A stretch of 64,000 bases of DNA, taken from positions 2,926,501 through 2,990,500 of the forward strand of contig JADKFX010000001.1 of the NCBI GenBank assembly GCA_016717265.1. Direction: 5' to 3'. Of this stretch, positions 61,849 to 64,000 are shown piece after piece. A model generated the notes under the pieces. It was given only the letters and a program-made list of their open reading frames with translations, was not told where the DNA came from and searched no databases. The DNA is from Saprospiraceae bacterium. GTDB lineage: Bacteria > Bacteroidota > Bacteroidia > Chitinophagales > Saprospiraceae. Made by a program: the position numbers and the translations under genes. How positions within the stretch are numbered: the stretch's first letter is position 1; every line of letters starts with the position of its first letter.

Positions 61849-64000
61849 ATGAAAGCTGGATATCTATTAACGGGACTCATAATTTTAATTGCTGGCAATT
61901 TCCTATTTGCAACTCATAATCGTGCCGGAGAAATTAATTTCAACCAAATCTCTGAGCAAAAAATATTAGTAACCGTTACAACCTATACAAAAACCAGCAG
62001 CGTTTCGGCTGATAGAGACAGCATCTTGATTGAATGGGGAGATGGCACCAGTAGCAACATTTCGAGAACTAATGGCAATGGATTTCCACTCGCTAATAAT
62101 GTAAAGAAAAACATATATCAATCTGAACATACTTACCCAGGCCGGGGTACTTATATTATCAGTGTACAAGATCCCAACAGAATCGATAATATTTTAAATA
62201 TTGATCCACCAAATAGTGTAAACATTCCATTTTATATCCAAACTACTGTCACGCTTTTAAATTTGCAATTTCAAAGTCCAAATAATTCGGTGAAACTTTT
62301 ACAAGCACCTATTGACTTTGCCTGTGTAGGTCATATTTTTATTCATAATCCATCTGCATACGATGAAGATGGTGATAGTCTTAGTTATGAATTGGCAGTC
62401 CCATTGATGGAAAAAAACACCCCTGTTCCAAATTATTATTTTCCAAATCAAATTCAATCTGGCCTTAATAATAATATTAGTTTAAATAGTAATAGCGGAA
62501 CATTTATATGGGATTCTCCTCAAAAACCAGGAGAATATAATATTGTGATTGTTATTCATGAATTTCGCAAAGGTGTAAAAATTGCTACTACTATCCGGGA
62601 TATGCAAATATTTGTTCGCAATGATTGTGCCCTGAATCAGACTCCATTTATAAATGCAATAAAAGATACTTGTATAGTAGCCGGGATGGTTTTAAATTTA
62701 GATATTTTAGCAATCGATAGAGACACTGCACTGAGAGGTTCAAAAATAAAAATCGAAGCAATTGGTGCTCCTTTTTTTACCACACCTTCTGCAAGTTTTA
62801 GTCCTTCAACTCAGTATATGAATTCTCCAATACAGGCTAAATTTCAATGGGTTACGGATTGCAGTTTAATTCAAAAAGAGTATTATACCCTAGTCATAAA
62901 AGTAACCGATAACTATCTAGATACTACAGGACTCTCCTATTTACATACCATAAGAATAAAAATTGTTGGCCCTGCACCTGAAAACTTAAATTCAGTTTCA
63001 CAAAATAAATCTATCTTTTTAACCTGGAATAAGCCCTACCTCTGTGATACCAATACACTCTTATTTCGTGGCTTTTCAGTTTGGCGTAAAGAAAGATCTT
63101 CGCTATTAGTATTAGACACCTGCAATCCAGGTTTAGACAGATCAAACTATACAAGAATTGCTTATTTGGTGAATCAGAATAATGGCAACAATTATTTTTA
63201 CCAGGATAGTCTAATTGAAAAAGGAACATTTTACTGCTATCGTGTATTAGCCGAATTTGCAAAACTGAGTAGCTCCAATTTTCCATACAACTTTGTTAGC
63301 AGCTTGCATTCAAATGAAACCTGCAATTCGATTGCCATTGAAAATCCCTTAATATTAAATGTAGATGTTAAAAAAACAGATGCTGTCAATGGTGAAATTT
63401 TTATAAGATGGTTAAAACCTGAGCCATTGCAATTTGATACCATTTTGAATAGAGGACCTTATCGAACGGCGATTTGGCAAAGTGATGATATGTTGAACTG
63501 GCAGGAAATAAATACTTCGATTCGGAATTACCCAAGTTTTAGTGCTATTCAAGATACGCAATTTTTGCATACCACAATTAATACGATTAACAAGCAATAT
63601 AGTTATATAGTAAATATTAATGCTGTGAATGCAATTAATCACGCATCCGATACCGCTCAAAATATTTTTTTAAAAGTTTCGCCTACAGATCGAACAGCGC
63701 TGCTTCAATGGAATTCAAAAACACCCTGGACTAATTATTTATATACTATTTACAGATTTAATACTACTAGCCAACAGTTTGATTCCATTGGTTTTACTGA
63801 TCAAAATTCTTACAAAGACATCGGCTTATTAAATGAAGTTGAATATTGTTATCTAATTAAATCTACAGGTGAATACGGTATTGATGCAATTGAGCATCCG
63901 TTGTTTAATAATTCAAACATTCGATGTACGGTTCCTGTTGATAATCGTGCACCATGTTGTCCTGATTTAACGATTAAAGGTCCCTGTGATGAAATCATAA
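61849..64000 (+). CDS. Large secreted surface protein, probably a gliding-motility CTD type, 3' end outside window
   Basis: About 717 residues are visible from the ATG at 61849, with no stop before the window edge. A signal peptide of about 25 residues (ending near LFAT) is followed by a PKD-like opening (HNRAGEINFNQI, SADRDSILIEWGDGTSS, YPGRGTYIISVQDPN), a cadherin-like segment (HNPSAYDEDGDSLSYEL), a dockable region with FIWDSPQKPGEYNI, and from about residue 375 fibronectin-III-like modules (SIFLTWNKPY, IFIRWLKPEP, ALLQWNS). This opening is familiar from Saprospiraceae proteins that end in a type B sorting domain, but that end is not visible here. It starts 8 bp after rfbD. Confidence 0.85.
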   Translation, partial: MKAGYLLTGLIILIAGNFLFATHNRAGEINFNQISEQKILVTVTTYTKTSSVSADRDSILIEWGDGTSSNISRTNGNGFPLANNVKKNIYQSEHTYPGRGTYIISVQDPNRIDNILNIDPPNSVNIPFYIQTTVTLLNLQFQSPNNSVKLLQAPIDFACVGHIFIHNPSAYDEDGDSLSYELAVPLMEKNTPVPNYYFPNQIQSGLNNNISLNSNSGTFIWDSPQKPGEYNIVIVIHEFRKGVKIATTIRDMQIFVRNDCALNQTPFINAIKDTCIVAGMVLNLDILAIDRDTALRGSKIKIEAIGAPFFTTPSASFSPSTQYMNSPIQAKFQWVTDCSLIQKEYYTLVIKVTDNYLDTTGLSYLHTIRIKIVGPAPENLNSVSQNKSIFLTWNKPYLCDTNTLLFRGFSVWRKERSSLLVLDTCNPGLDRSNYTRIAYLVNQNNGNNYFYQDSLIEKGTFYCYRVLAEFAKLSSSNFPYNFVSSLHSNETCNSIAIENPLILNVDVKKTDAVNGEIFIRWLKPEPLQFDTILNRGPYRTAIWQSDDMLNWQEINTSIRNYPSFSAIQDTQFLHTTINTINKQYSYIVNINAVNAINHASDTAQNIFLKVSPTDRTALLQWNSKTPWTNYLYTIYRFNTTSQQFDSIGFTDQNSYKDIGLLNEVEYCYLIKSTGEYGIDAIEHPLFNNSNIRCTVPVDNRAPCCPDLTIKGPCDEII

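Noticed and set aside
1..64000. Insertion sequences, prophage, toxin-antitoxin or restriction genes
   Set aside because: I read both strands and saw no transposase, integrase, phage structural or defence-system protein signatures.

Overview
The window looks like a chromosome segment of an AT-rich member of the Bacteroidota, most likely of the Saprospiraceae or a close relative. The support is threefold. There are many very large secreted proteins with type IX secretion (T9SS) C-terminal sorting domains, of both the short Por type (type A) and the gliding-motility CHU_C type (type B). Several genes are preceded by a TAnnTTTG -7 element, the promoter form of this phylum. Housekeeping genes are in forms typical of the phylum (long NusB, BT_3928-type DoxX protein, split succinyl-CoA transferase, DUF2795). 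I see no insertion sequence, prophage, CRISPR array or rRNA operon.

Layout. 1-12026 (minus strand): the end of a DUF11-like secreted protein, then two tandem paralogous giants (1439 and 2103 aa). Each combines HYR/Ig-like modules, a dockerin-like pair, a cohesin-like domain and a type A sorting domain. 12512-15670 (plus): a secreted protein made of ten cysteine-rich ~94-residue repeats. 15766-24917: core metabolism and information genes: an aminotransferase, then guaA with an overlapping lipoprotein gene, nusB and a BT_3928-family gene on the minus strand, then a compact EamA-type transporter / IMPACT protein / coaE operon on the plus strand. 24978-28829: rocD, a small T9SS cargo and scoAB. 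28901-31060: tRNA-Lys with a clear promoter and terminator, a 43-unit heptanucleotide array ending exactly at the stop codon of the RNase Z gene, and a STAS-domain gene. 31061-38617: clpC, infC-rpmI-rplT, a MacB-like permease, queA, a DUF2795 gene and cmk. 38984-53830 (minus): three more T9SS cargos, of 1910 aa, 1791 aa with a P-domain, and 1071 aa, a metalloprotease with seven PKD domains. 53922-57609: an outer-membrane barrel protein, a TonB-dependent receptor behind a TPP riboswitch, and a NadR-like kinase. 57648-64000 (plus): a tightly packed run of a conserved unknown gene, era, der, rfbC, rfbD and the start of another large surface protein that leaves the window.

How the parts fit. About a third to a half of the DNA encodes exported surface or secreted proteins, which suggests a surface-associated organism with a rich adhesin and protease repertoire. 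The riboswitch-controlled receptor implies scavenging of thiamine or a precursor. The RNase Z gene lies next to a tRNA that has no encoded CCA, which fits the 3'-processing route RNase Z serves. The least familiar items are the ten-repeat cysteine-rich protein, the in-register heptad array, and the co-occurrence of dockerin-like and cohesin-like modules in the same T9SS cargos. All assignments rest on reading motifs by eye; no database search was run.
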